From Tigriopus japonicus (Eukaryota; Arthropoda; Copepoda; Harpacticoida; Harpacticidae), in the NCBI GenBank assembly GCA_010645155.1, contig JAAGOF010000217.1, positions 86,018 through 150,017 on the forward strand: a stretch of 64,000 nt of DNA, given 5' to 3'. Made by a program: the position numbers and the translations under genes. Under the pieces are notes generated by a model that ran no database searches, was not told where the DNA came from, and saw only the letters and a program-made list of their open reading frames with translations. This document shows positions 10,590-21,410 of this stretch, one piece after another. The first letter of the stretch is position 1, and the number at the start of each line of letters is the position of its first letter.

Positions 10590-13500
10590 CTATATAAAAT
10601 TGTAGAAGAGACTAGTTTCTTGCCTATCATGCAAGAGCATTTGCCTCAATGTTATCCTGATGATTTGCACAGCAAGACCACAAAATGTACTTTCCTGACA
10701 AACACACTCCACAAACCAAGATCCACGTATAGTGTTCCGATGGGCCACGTATCCAGGAATAGTGGCATTTGCAATCAGGAAATCTTCCCATGAGACGGTT
10801 TTGTTTGAATGCGAAGACTGGTGGTGAATTGGAACAGCATCAGTCTCATCCTTATTAATTATTTTGATCTTGGTACCATAATCCATATCTTCTCCTCTAG
10901 AATGGCAATGTAATATCTTTTAGTAGTAAGAGTTTTCAAGTTTCATCAAGACATACCTGCAAGCTTGAAAAATGAAGAATTTGGGTTTTTCTTGAAGGTC
11001 CTCACAATACTCGTTGTTGAATTGTTTGAGAAGCCATTCCCTTTCTATCTTTTTGTTGTCTGTTGTGTACAAGTATTCGTTGTTTCCATGGGAAAGGAAA
11101 ACTACAACGCACATGCTTGCATATTTGTGATTTTTAGCGCTGGCAAATTCGGCGATTTCCGCCATCAAATTTGTGTAAATCAAGTTCCTTCTTACTCTAA
11201 CCTGAAAATGGAGTATCATTAAATCGACTTCGTAATCGTTCCCACAACATTTTGAGCAATAATGGACACAATCCTTGGTTGATTATTTTTCAAATATAAT
11301 TAATTACAATTACGCTCTTTCCAAATGTAACTAGTTAAAATTACTTTCTTCTAAAATGCAATTCATTGCAATTACTTTTTTTCAAATGTATTATAATACA
11401 ATATCAATAACTTTCCAAAAGTAAATTGCATTTTTCTCAAAACCAACTTTTTCCACTTGAAAAGCAACATTTAATATGAACACTAAACCAGGGGTTCTCA
11501 ACCTATGGGTATTTACCCAAAATTGGGTAAATTTGACTTTCTGTTGGGTAAATTTGTGTCTGGAAAAATTGGAAAAAACTTGGGGTATTTCGACCAGACC
11601 TGTTCAATTATCTTATCTAGATAAAAGATAAATATGAAAGATAAAAGAGAGTTTATCTTTTATCTTTATCTAGATACTTTTTTCGGGAAAGTATCTTAAA
11701 CTATATTTATCTAGATACTTTTTTCGGGAAAGTATCTTAAACTATCTTTATCTAGATACTTTTTTCAGGAAGGTATCTTAAAGTATCTTTATCTAGATAC
11801 TTTTTTCGGAAAACTATCTTAAAATATCTTTATCTAGATACTTTTTTTGGAAAACTATCTTGAACTATCTTTATCTAGATAATAGGTCATATGTTTTGTG
11901 TTTGGAGATGCATGCTTGAAGCATACTTCAACAAATCACTTCCGCTATTTTTGAGCCTATTAAACGTTTTCAGGCATCTAAAATGACGCCATATGAATGT
12001 TACCTCCTTGGATGTGGATGCTTAATCCAAAATTTATTAGAAATGCTCTAACAGGCTCAAAATAAGCTTGAAGGAAAAAATGGAAGTATGCTTGCAACGT
12101 GCCTTGGTGCCAACAAAACATAAGAGCCAATGTGTTCTCTCAATCTTTTGTGTTAAGGCATCCATTATGCATTGTTTAGTATGCATTATGCATTTCCCCA
12201 AAAAGTATCTAGATAAGATACTTCTAGATAATTTTCATCATATTGCATAATGTCAAATTACTTGTGCATTATGTACATTGAAAGTGGATACATTATGGAT
12301 GTTGAGACTTGAGAGGGGACACATTATGCACATTGAGTGAGGAATCTGAGGATGCATTCATTATCCACTTTGAGGAAGGGTGCAAAATGCATCCACTTTC
12401 AATGTGCATAATTCGTCCACTCTCAAGTCTTAACATGTATAATGCATCCACTTTCAATGTGCATAATGCACAAATAATTTGACATTATGCATAATGAAGA
12501 AAAGTATCTAGAAGTATCTTTATCTAGATACTTTTTTAAAAAGTATCTTGAAGTATCTTATCCAGATAGTTTTTCGGGAAAGTATCTTTAAGTATCTTTA
12601 TCTAGATACTTTTTCAGGAAAGTATCTTAAAGTATCTTTATCTAGATACTTTTTTCGGGAAAATATCTTTAAGTATCTTTATCTAGATACTTTTTTCGGG
12701 AAAGTATCTTAAAGTATCTTTATCTAGATACTTTTTTCGGAAAACTATCTTGAAATATCTTTATCTAGATACTTTTTTTGGAAAACTATCTTATCTAGAT
12801 ACTTTTTCAAAGAGGTCTGATTTCGACCAATATTGCACGTTTTTCTCTTCTTCACGTATTTTGACATTTTTATTGCTTTTCTCCGTTTGAATTTCGCGCG
12901 GCTCTTAAGCCTCTGCTCGCAACCCGATAATCGGTGAGTAAAAAGGCCAAAAAGACAAAAACGCTGTAATATTGGTCATTACATAGGGGGGTAAATCGGA
13001 TATTTCCCTTGCCAAAATGGGTATCCCCCGGAAAAAGGTTGAGAACCCCTGCACTAAACCATTGTTTGTGTAGTGTTCATAATTTATAACACGGAAAAAG
13101 TGGAAATATTTTAGAAATCCTACAGCTTACCATGCACATGAAAATGATAATTTAATTTGTAATCGAAAATCTCAATCAAATGGCCAAAATAGAATTAATT
13201 ACAATTACAATGCATTGGAATCTTATGACAAGAGCAATCCCAAATTTCACCAAATGTCCATTGAGCTCGTTTGTTTAGTATAATTCACTCTACATACATA
13301 CGCGTATGAAACGGATTATGAAAAAAATGGAGTCAAAATTGAAATTCATTTGCTAATATCACACATCTTTTATTTTGGCTCCAGTTTAGGACAGTCTGTT
13401 CCTTATAAAACTAAAATGGCTGAATTATCAATCGGGCCTGGAAAAATATTTACAAAAAAGTGACAAAATATCCAATATATACCTTCTTGAAAAAAAGTCT

Positions 13501-16500
13501 GAAATTGAAGATATATATTTTTTGACCAAGCCATTATTTGGTATTTTTGTCTGTGAGCACAAATTTCCGAATTTGTTTTTTAGTGGGGTGCATTGGCCGT
13601 TTTTGGAGGCATACTTGACATGTAACTGATTAAAATTTGCCTCAATAGATGGTGAAGTGTTTTTCAAAAATGCCAGTAGTTTTGGTTGTTAATGTCTAAT
13701 CTCAATGCAAATGTCATTTTGTATGAATTTTTGTATTTTGGGTTGATTTTGGGTGAGCCCCATTGAGCATTGGCCATTCATTTATTTATCTCAATTTTGC
13801 CTGAAATATTTTGTTCTGATTGAAATATTCGAGAAAATATTCATTTTTACCTTGAAGCAGCCAAAATATTTAAACATCGTGGAAAAACGGAGAAATATTT
13901 TTAAGAATATTTATATTTCCAAAAAATATTTCCGGGCCCTAATCATCAATAAATTAGCAATCTAATTTATGAAAAACATGGTGTGGCAATCTTTTTAATG
14001 TTTGTCCGAAAGGAAGCTTAAATGTTTCATTTTGTTAACCGTTTGGTTTACTCTTTCATTGTTTTAATCTTTCATGATTTACAACCTTAGAATTCTATTC
14101 AACAATTTGAAAGTTACCTGGAAACCAAGTTGACTGAATAAGGTTGCTAAATTGATTGAATCCACATGGCTTCCCTTGCGCTCAGGATACAAATCGTGCT
14201 CAAATTTTTCGATATCGAATATAAGACATTGACCTTTCGGAACAGTGTTCAATTTGTAAACCTGGAAAAAATTCCGAAAGATAACTCAAAATTCGCTTAG
14301 GGCCAATCAGTAAAATAGCAATTCATCGGAACATTATTTTTTTCAAAAACCTCATGTATTGGTACATTGATTGGCCTCATAATGTGTAATTGAGATCCGT
14401 CGTGGATACAGTGGTTCATTGTTAAATGAAGCCCAGCCTCATTTTGACGAAGTTGAACTCACCTCTGCAGTTGGAGAAACTTTTTTCTCCGTAACTTTTA
14501 CACGCACATTCAAAGGCTTTTCGAGGATATCTAGATTTTCATCGGAAATAGCAGGATTCGCCGAATTTCTGAAAAAGATAATTCATTAGTTTCTACAATA
14601 GGACATGTATAAGGTTGCTTCAAGTGAGCTTTTAAATCATTCCGCGGGCGGCAAAACAGGGCCGTTGGCTGTGCTGAGCTGCTCAGCCCATTTTGGCGAA
14701 TCCAAGTTTTTCCCATTTTAACGTGCATTTGATGATTCTAGGTCCCTGGAAACGATCTTAATTTTACGTTTTGATCCCTCTGCTTTCACTTGGTTGAAAA
14801 TATGCCCAATTTGTTTGCTTGAAAATGATACAGAAAAGATTAGATCTGAAAAGAAAGAAGCGTTAAAAAATATTACATTTCTCTATATGTTAAGTATTTT
14901 GAAATATTGAAATGATTCTTTGGAACCCACTGAATAAATCCGCATCTTAATATTAGTGTTTGGATCAATGTTAAGTCCTATTTTTGCAATAGCACAAGGC
15001 CTGCTTACTTGCTTTTGAATCAATCACCCTAATATTATTTTTTGCATATTATTGACCCAATTCCAGCCAAGGTATCCTTAAGTGAAATACCGATCGTTTC
15101 CAAGGACCTAGAATCATCAAATGCTCGTCAAAATGGGAAAAACTTGGATTCGCCAAAATGGGCTGAGCAACTCAGCACAGCCAACGGCCTTGTTTTGCCG
15201 CCCGCGGAATTATTTAAAACGCTCACTTGGAGCAACCTTGTGCATGTCTAATTGAAGCCTCTTAAGATAAAACCTTTCTCTTTGTAGTTGGGTAGATTAT
15301 TTGAACAAATGTAAATGATTAAAATTGTAATTTCTTCATCAAAAGAATGTGATTGATTACAATAAGATCGTTCAAAAATGTAATTGACTTCAATGGATTA
15401 GTTCGGTCGGATGAATTCAGCTAGGGATCTTGGGGCCAAATGGCTGGGGATGTGTCGGAGCATAGACTTGCCCTTCAACAAACTTGATAAAAGATTGTTG
15501 GAAAATTCCCCGAGCTTCATTAAAAATTTGGTTTTTTTAACAACCTAGGATCAAGCTACAAAAGAACCTTTCCATCGTGTAACAAACTCCGAACCTTTGA
15601 ACACCAAACCTTGAGATCTGACCCACCCCTAGTTATTTGGCCCCAAGAATCCCTAGCTGAATTCGTCCGACCGCACTAATCCATTTCAATTACATCGTCA
15701 GAAAATTTCATTGACTTCAATTACTTGACAACTACATGTCAATTGCAAATTTTTCATCCAACTTGCCATTTAGAAGTAGTAATGGACGAATAAACAATTC
15801 AGTATGTCGGAAAGGTTCAACTGAAAGATTGTTCAGCCAAAACTAAAGGCCTTTTAACGGGGTACAATGTTTAAGGTATTTATTTCCATGTCATCAATCA
15901 CACGACAGATTTTTCTTTGTAGGAAAAAAACTAAGTTTATTTATCAAAAATGAAAGATCACGGATGGCTCAGCTCTGTATTATGGCATGAGCTATTTGTG
16001 AATGACAACGAATCGATGAAAAATGATTTGTTTTCCAAGTGGTAAATTCCTCTTTATGGTCAGATATTGGTAGCAAGATTTTTAAAAATAATAGGTAATT
16101 TTCAATAGAAAATTTGTCAATTAAATGACCAAAAATGTAATAAATTATAATCACAACTACTTGTCCGAAAAGTGTAACTGAAATTGTTGATGGATTGACA
16201 TTAGTTTGAAAATAAGTGTATCAAACAAATTTCATGTTGTTTTTACTCAAATTTTGCTCTTGTTTGCAAGGAAAACAATCAAGTTAAAAACAGGGGTCTA
16301 CAATCCTCAAGTTGCAAAAATTTAACTCCAAAGACAAAAAACGGCTGGGTTTCTATGGAGTTTTGAACTAACTATGAGGTTGATATTGTGAGAAATTTAC
16401 TCTGAAATCCGAATTTCAACGGGACAGGTGATGGTTGGGTCCAATATTTGAGCGCTGGTTAAGTTATGAGAATCACGCAAGGCTTCAACAAGGTTCTGGA

Positions 16501-18898
16501 AGGCCAACGGTCCGCGCTTTTGTACTTTGACAAATAGGGCTTGAATGTTGGTGTCTTGGTCCAGCTGAAATGCAAAAATATCTCGATTTAGTGTTTGGCA
16601 TCTTGTATGTAGTGCTTTAATAGATATGATTTGTAAGAAAAACGCTGTGAAACATCAGGTCAATATGACATGTTTTTTGTGTCATGATTTTTGTCTTATT
16701 TCAAGATGATAACAACAACAACAACAACAACAGCAACCAAAACAAAAACAACAACAAGAATAAGAATCCATTTGTCATTAACATTCATACAAAATTTTGA
16801 ATAAATTTGTGTGTCATGACCAGGGCCACCAGATAGTTGTAAATTAAATTTTACATTGTGATTACCTATAATCTTCAGTTATTGTCAAGAAATACAAAAA
16901 TGGGGAAGATTTCACAAGAATCGTGGATTACTTGTTCCGTTGTCAGTTTTGGAAAACTGTTAGTTTTTTCAGTCAAAATCAAAGCTATGAATCCAGCTGA
17001 CAATAGTTATTATAGTTGCAACAACTAACATTTAGTTTATTTTCTTTATGTCAATAGCTAAAGATGTTTTTGTTTCTGTTTTGATAGTAAAACATATTTT
17101 AAATAAGGAAGCCAGAGTGGTCACGCGTACTAGCGCGTTCTTAAAAGTGCCGAGTGTAAGGGCTTCCCCAGACGGCGTAGGTTCGAATCCTGTTGGGGAT
17201 CGGATTGAAGCTGTCGGGAGAAATCCTTTTGATCATATTGAGCAAATCATTGAAGGGCTCGAAAGTCATGAGTCAGTTGATGTAGTCTATCTTGACTTTG
17301 CCAAGGCCTTCGATAAGGTAGATCATGGTCTTTTGCTCGATCAACTCAAAGAGTTAGGGGTCCAGGGTAAGGTCCTGACTTGGATTGATAGTTTCATAAG
17401 CGAAAGGAAGCAAATAGTTAAAGTCGAAGGATCTTTTAGCGGCATGTATGATGTCAAGTCAGGTGTTCCGCAAGGTTCAATTTTAGGTCCGCTCTTGTTT
17501 ATTCTCTTTATTGCTCCTCTCCAGAATTTTAGAACAAAAGCCAGTATTTCTTCATATGCTGATGACACAAAATTAGTTTGTGGAAGGAATGGGCAGGACT
17601 CGAAATGTTTAGTTGAGGACTTGGAGAAGGTCTACTCTTGGGTTGGCGAGAGTAACATGGCATTGAACGGGATGAAATTCCGCACAATGACGTATGGGGC
17701 GTCAAAATTAGATGTTCCTCTCAAAGACAATGGAGGTTGTGATATTGAGCAGGTATCGTCCATGAGAGATTTGGGAGTTGTCGTCCAAGATGATGGAAAG
17801 TTTGATGAGCATATCCAGTTGAAAGTGGGGAAGGCATTTCAAACGTGCGGCTGGATCTATCGCACTTTCAAGTCCAGAGATAGTATTACGATGCTAACTC
17901 TGTACAAGTCGATTGTCCAGCCGCATCTTGAATATGCCTCACCCATTTGGGCTCCAATGAGTTCAGCAGGTTTGCAAAAGGTCGAGCAGGTCCAAAGATG
18001 TTTTACTAGGAACATCACAGGAATGAGAGAGCTCTCATATTGGGAGAGGCTCCAGAAGTTAGGGTTGTACAGTACTCAGAGAAGGTATGAAAGGTATCTG
18101 ATACTGTATGTTTTCAAGAGCATTCATGGGCTCTGTCCTAACCCAGGATTTGAGATCAGTTGTAGCGATCGTAGAGGTTTTACGTGCGCTCTGAGAGCAC
18201 CTCCAAATCCTAAGGAATCAAGGCTAATTCGAACAATGAAGTCCTCCTCTCTTCTTTATCGGGCTCCTTCATTGTTCAATTTGTTGCCTATTTGCCTTCG
18301 TCGGGAATATGTAGGAGCTGATCCTCTAACAGCATTTAAGGCAGGATTGGACAAATTCTTAAATACTATTCCTGACCAACCCACTATACAAGGGTTGTAT
18401 AGATCTGCCAACAGTAACTCATTGGTAGATCAAATTTCATATAAACATTAATTATTGAAACTATAATAATGAATTATTGAAACTATAATAATGATTAACT
18501 CTCTTTACAGGGAATCCCATTCCTTGTAGCGGTATTGAAAAATCCGCCCCCCCCAAAAAAATAAATAAATAAATAAATAAATAAATGAGAAGAAGTGTTA
18601 TCCATGGCATTTGCCAATTCAAAATATGAAACTATAGATTTGGAAACATCTGGCAACGGTGCTTTGTTTTTCTTTCGCCCTCACATCGTCACCATTACCC
18701 AAAAAAGGTAGGTGCCATGTTATTCCATAATGAAATACATTGCAACAATTTGCAATGTCTTACCTTCAATTGAGCAATTAACTTCTCGGTGAAAACCTTC
18801 CTGGCAATAAGTTCCGACTTTAATTGAGGGTTCCACTTTGTATTTGAAATCAAAGCTTTATAGTTTTGTTGAATTTTTTCTTTGTCTTTGGAGTCCAT
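10590..18898 (-). CDS. CARD-containing caspase (initiator type), six exons
   Basis: A cysteine protease of the apoptotic/inflammatory caspase family, cutting after aspartate in the cytosol. Exons (minus, high to low): 18764-18898, 16401-16564, 14463-14568, 14118-14261, 10957-11201, 10590-10896. All have GT-AG borders and consistent phases, giving about 366 residues. Exons 1-2 encode an N-terminal CARD ('RKVFTEKLIAQL', 'RGPLAFQNLVEAL'), exon 3 a linker, exon 4 the start of p20 ('GQCLIFDIEKFEHDLYPERK', 'DSINLATLFSQLGF'). Exon 5 has the catalytic His block 'VVVFLSHG' and 'FFIFQAC'; the QACRG active-site motif is completed across the exon 5/6 junction. Exon 6 gives p10 'IPGYVAHRNTIRGSWFVE'. The typical p10 end is not recognisable after that; the frame ends in a MITE terminal repeat. 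CARD plus p20/p10 matches caspase-2/9/Dronc-type initiators. Start chosen at the first Met of the CARD exon. Confidence 0.9.
11600..11885. repeat. ~41-bp minisatellite, array 1
   Basis: About six tandem units contain 'tatctttatctagatacttt' followed by 'tttcgggaaagtatcttaaa'. Each unit carries the 10-bp palindrome TATCTAGATA. It lies within the hAT element and is matched by array 2 at 12490-12800. Units differ by scattered substitutions. Confidence 0.85.
12490..12800. repeat. ~41-bp minisatellite, array 2
   Basis: About seven units of the same 41-bp repeat as 11600-11885 lie in the same orientation, with the TATCTAGATA palindrome in each. Between the arrays (12240-12500) is an inverted pair built of 'attatgcacaaataatttga' and its mirror near 12250. 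Together they look like satellite sequence captured and carried by the hAT element. Confidence 0.85.
13430..13943. mobile_element. GGGCCCGG-ended MITE, copy 1 (caspase intron)
   Basis: The left end 'aatcgggcctggaaaaatat' and the inverted right end 'ttagggcccggaaatatttt' bound about 514 bp of AT-rich DNA full of 'aatattt'. A second copy in the opposite orientation is at 49936-50440 and shares the block around 'gcattggccattc' and 'caattttgcctgaaatattt'. There is no coding potential; superfamily unknown. Confidence 0.72.
14601..15250. mobile_element. Foldback element in caspase intron
   Basis: The ~157-bp arm 14601-14757 ('ggacatgtataaggttgctt' to 'tggaaacgatc') recurs inverted at 15087-15250. 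The arms share 'ccgcgggcggcaaaaca', 'cagcccattttggcgaatcc' and 'tgatgattctaggtcc'. The ~330-bp loop is AT-rich. It lies between caspase exons 2 and 3. A clear target duplication was not found. Confidence 0.8.
15393..15684. mobile_element. GAATTCAGCTGGGGAT-family MITE, copy in caspase intron
   Basis: The left end reads 'atggattagttcggtcggat' followed by 'gaattcagctagggat'; the right end is its inverted copy ('atccctagctgaattcgtcc', 'ctaatccat'). Length is about 292 bp. It belongs to the family at 61641-61909 and 8931-9135. It is non-coding. Confidence 0.85.
16709..16760 (+). repeat. (AAC)n microsatellite
   Basis: A run of aac units with interruptions ('aacaacaacaacaacaacaa' then 'cagcaaccaaaacaaaaac') lies in caspase intron 1. 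It may be the remnant tail of an old (CAA)n-tailed retrotransposon; nothing recognisable precedes it. Confidence 0.75.
17107..17199 (+). other. tRNA-like SINE/LINE head (Ser/Leu-type fold)
   Basis: The head reads 'ggaagccagagtggtcacgc' at its start and holds a perfect box B 'ggttcgaatcc' at about 17180-17190 plus an A-box-like 'agagtggtcacgcg'. The spacing suggests a long variable arm, as in serine or leucine tRNA. It is not a functional tRNA gene: the acceptor stems do not pair well and the same sequence is dispersed with LINE parts. Confidence 0.8.
17200..18451 (+). pseudogene. LINE B reverse transcriptase, 5'-truncated but open
   Basis: About 415 residues are open without a stop. Motif A is 'VVYLDFAKAFDKVDH', motif B 'SGVPQGSILGPLLFILF', motif C 'SSYADDTKLV'. 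The C-terminal thumb and tail are also present, with 'YKSIVQPHLEYASPIWAPM' and 'SLFNLLPICLRREYVGADPL'. The open frame extends upstream through the tRNA-like head to an ATG at 17048, but that part is not protein-like. Without the endonuclease and the first RT motifs it cannot be autonomous. It is probably a recent insertion, given the open frame. A second copy of the last ~110 codons is at 30404-30831. Group: Jockey/CR1-like. Confidence 0.9.
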
Positions 18899-19259
18899 CC
18901 TAAATGACTAAACCTTCTAATTTGATGCAAAAGTTTCAGCAGATGACTTCAGCTAACTCAAGAGATAAAAGAATGATAAGTGTAACATCACAAGGGAAAA
19001 AACTATAGCCGATGAGAAATGATAAGACAACGCTTAACATCATTACAGGGTGTGAGGCATTTATTGCTTGATTACATTTGTTCAGTTTCTTGTACCAGGA
19101 AGACTTTTGGAACACCATCAAAGAATGAATCTAAGGAAACTCCAAATACGCCAAAATAGGAAAAATATTAAATCATTTAACAGGTATGTTAGTTTGTACC
19201 GGAACACCGACCTAAAAACTAAATTTAGTAAAAACGAGCCTTAAGGAATGCCAGACTTG

Positions 19260-19510
19260 GCATCATATATCAAATTCTTGTCAACACATTTTTAGAGCTG
19301 TCTAAGATACCTGTAAGATTTTAATTAATTGAAAATATGTTGATTAGCAGCCGAGTTATTTGAGTTTAATTGACCCATTAATGACCTAAAAGCAGAAAAA
19401 AGCTCCGGGTGCATGAAAACACAAATTTCCAAGAAAATCAAATGAATTTTCGATCTCATAAAACAAATTCAAAGTACTTCATTTTTCTTTGTTTTGTCGT
19501 AACAGGTAAA
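19260..19510 (+). repeat. Diverged third copy of the 1-395 arm
   Basis: The order of blocks matches 1-395 at a distance: 'acacatttttagagctg', 'ttgaaaatatgttgattagc', 'agccgagttatttgagttta', 'tcccaagaaaa'-like AT tracts. Divergence is high, so this is an old solo arm. It lies upstream (5') of the caspase first exon. Confidence 0.6.
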
Positions 19511-19944
19511 TAATATTAAATTCAGGGTCGGCGGCCCAAGTGTAATCCTCTTAAGACCATCATAAGTCTTGGAGTTCTCGATAATTTTTTTCAAACCCAC
19601 AATTTAAGAATCCCTAAGCATTAAGGAAAAGAGGCCGTTTTATACATATCCCTGTAGGAGCTCTTGTGCATGAATGAGATCATGATATCGATGAATTGAT
19701 AGAGACAGTTGGCACAGTTCCTTAAATTTGTCCCTCAAAGGGAGGAGGGCAAAATTTAGGGTTGGAGCGGAGTGTTTGGTTTCCCAACATGTCTCACTTT
19801 TAAGGATGGGCCAAAAAAGAAATCTATGGACCTCAATTAGACCTGATACGGGCACTGGTTTTAAGTACTAAAAACGCCAAAAGCCATACTTGGACCCTGT
19901 AAGTCATACGTGAAATAAATATTTTTGAAAAACTATTTTTTAAT

Positions 19945-20117
19945 TATCTTGACTGCAGTTTGTTTGTTTGTGCTGGAGTCAGAATGACCCCAGGTTCGCC
20001 CATTTAAGCTTTTAAAATCCGTGACTACTGCATGTAAATTAATACCACAGGCCACTAGGACTCGGCCTGGGATTCGATCCAGGGATGTTACGCTAAGACT
20101 ACTTGCCTTTTTGACTG
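19945..20117 (-). mobile_element. SINE family 2, copy 1
   Basis: On the minus strand a tRNA-like head with box B 'ggatcgaatcccaggccg' is followed by a conserved body 'gagtcctagtggcctgtgg', 'catgcagtagtca' and 'gggcgaacctggggtcatt', ending in a (CAAA)n-type tail. The second copy at 53705-53825 shares the whole body and has an intact 'ggttcgatcccgggcttgcc' head. Confidence 0.75.
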
Positions 20118-21410
20118 CACTGTTTAGCATTCATTTGAAAATTTTAGGAAATCCACTGAGCAAATGTGCCTTGGATTTAGTGCTAATTTGACATTGCTCA
20201 AAGGATCATGCTCGAATTGAACCAAAATCGATTTTTAAATAATCTTACATAATTTCACAAAATTTGTATTGACATCGCACCAACATATCCTTTTCATGGT
20301 GTAAAAGTCTTAACTCATTCAAAACAAATGTATGTCAAGTGTTAATATAAGTGCAATACTCAAATTTCATGAAGTGTTTTTTTTTTGGGGGGGGGGCAAA
20401 CCTTTGGGGTCCGGTTTGACAAAAAGTTACATTTTTCAGGTTCGAGTAAAAATAATGAAAAAGGGTTATTTTGAGCTCTAGAATCACTACAAATCGTATA
20501 AAATCACGATCTTCTGAGGTAAAGAACAATGTTCTTTAAGTTTTACTAACAAATCTGCAACTTCCCTTATCAGAAACACGTATAAACTATTTAGTAATTA
20601 GCCTAATTGATAGTGCGGTTTGGCTAATAAAAGTCCTCAAGCCTGCTGCAAATGTGTCTAAGGTATTTACCTGATATGAAAATAGTGAATTTTAATTAGT
20701 GTTGTAACATCTGAAACTGCACGCAAGGAGGGAAACGACACTCACGAAACCTCGACACCTGCCAATTTGAACTCGACTCGGGAGAAAGACATCAGAAATA
20801 ATAATTCCGTCCTCTGTCTCGAGAAACAATCACTCTAAAGACCTCCTACCATGAACAATCACCCATCCAACTTGCACCCGGGGTAATTTAATATCTTGAC
20901 TTATGTATTATTCTTACATATCTAACTACGAAATACATCTTAGGTTCCTACAGTTCTAAACCGCGAGCACGATATCACAAGTGTGGAGTTTAAACAAAGG
21001 CCAATTAATGTCACATGATCGGGTGATTGAGAACAAAATCCGAGTGATGTGGAATCTGGGCTTGCGCAAGTTATTTTCGGGAGGTTGCAAGGTAGCGTTA
21101 CCGCTTGGGAGAATGGGTGCTTTGTAGATGAGCAGAGTTGATGAGCAAACACGAATGTGAGTTTGATTTGCAACCCTGCTCAGAAGTCACTAAAGTCAGG
21201 GATGCCTTGCCTTTTGGTGATCCTTAAAGAAAAAACGGGTTCACGAAGACTGGTAGATAAAGGGGAATATGATTTCACAAAGGTAAATTGGCAACCCCGT
21301 CACCAAGTCAAGGCACTACAAAATCAACAAAGAAGTACTCTGGTTTGTTATTGAACTTCGTCAGAATAAGCTAAATGTTCAACTGAATGCTATTGACCAA
21401 TCACCTGCAT

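Larger units (their letters stand above)
7738..10605. mobile_element. Family X MITE, copy A (split by a foldback element)
   Basis: The left end 'ctacagttatatatacacag' (7738) and the right end 'ctgtctatataaaattgtag' (to 10605) are inverted copies. AAGAGA lies on both sides (7732-7737 and 10606-10611). A second copy at 26413-26993 has matching ends and interior, for example 'cccaaattgttc' followed by 'tgattcaac' and 'agcttgcact'. In copy A a 2.1-kb foldback (8005-10115) is nested. The right end overlaps the last codons of the caspase frame. Confidence 0.72.
11489..13051. mobile_element. hAT element with internal satellite, in caspase intron
   Basis: Ends 'CAGGGGTTCTCAACC' and 'GGTTGAGAACCCCTG' with an exact 8-bp duplication CACTAAAC (11481-11488 and 13052-13059) define a hAT-superfamily element of 1,563 bp. 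It sits in the intron between caspase exons 4 and 5. It encodes no transposase. The interior holds two tandem arrays (11600-11885 and 12490-12800) around a palindromic block rich in 'gcataatg' and 'ccactttcaatgtgcataat' (about 12200-12495). Confidence 0.92.
17107..18587 (+). mobile_element. LINE B copy with a tRNA-like 5' leader, in caspase intron 1
   Basis: The element starts with a tRNA-like head (17107-17199), followed by a ~30-nt linker. It switches near 17229 into the LINE reverse transcriptase just upstream of motif A and ends with a 3' UTR ('acagggaatcccattccttg') and an (AAAT)n tail to 18587. It lies antisense to the caspase. The endonuclease and N-terminal RT are missing. The same head plus linker is joined to the 5' region of another LINE copy at 25234, and to the LINE 3' tail in a SINE at 49262-49443. 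Confidence 0.88.

Noticed and set aside
17048..17199. ATG at 17048 as the start of a 467-residue reverse transcriptase
   Set aside because: The first ~60 codons read through host DNA and a tRNA-like head; protein resemblance begins only after about 17229.
17107..17199. Functional tRNA-Ser or tRNA-Leu gene
   Set aside because: Good box B, but poor acceptor pairing, and the same sequence is dispersed three times joined to LINE parts.
21157..21354. Plus-strand frame with 'EYDFTKVNWQ', resembling a LINE endonuclease motif
   Set aside because: The surrounding LINE B remnant is on the minus strand and no other endonuclease motif is in this frame.
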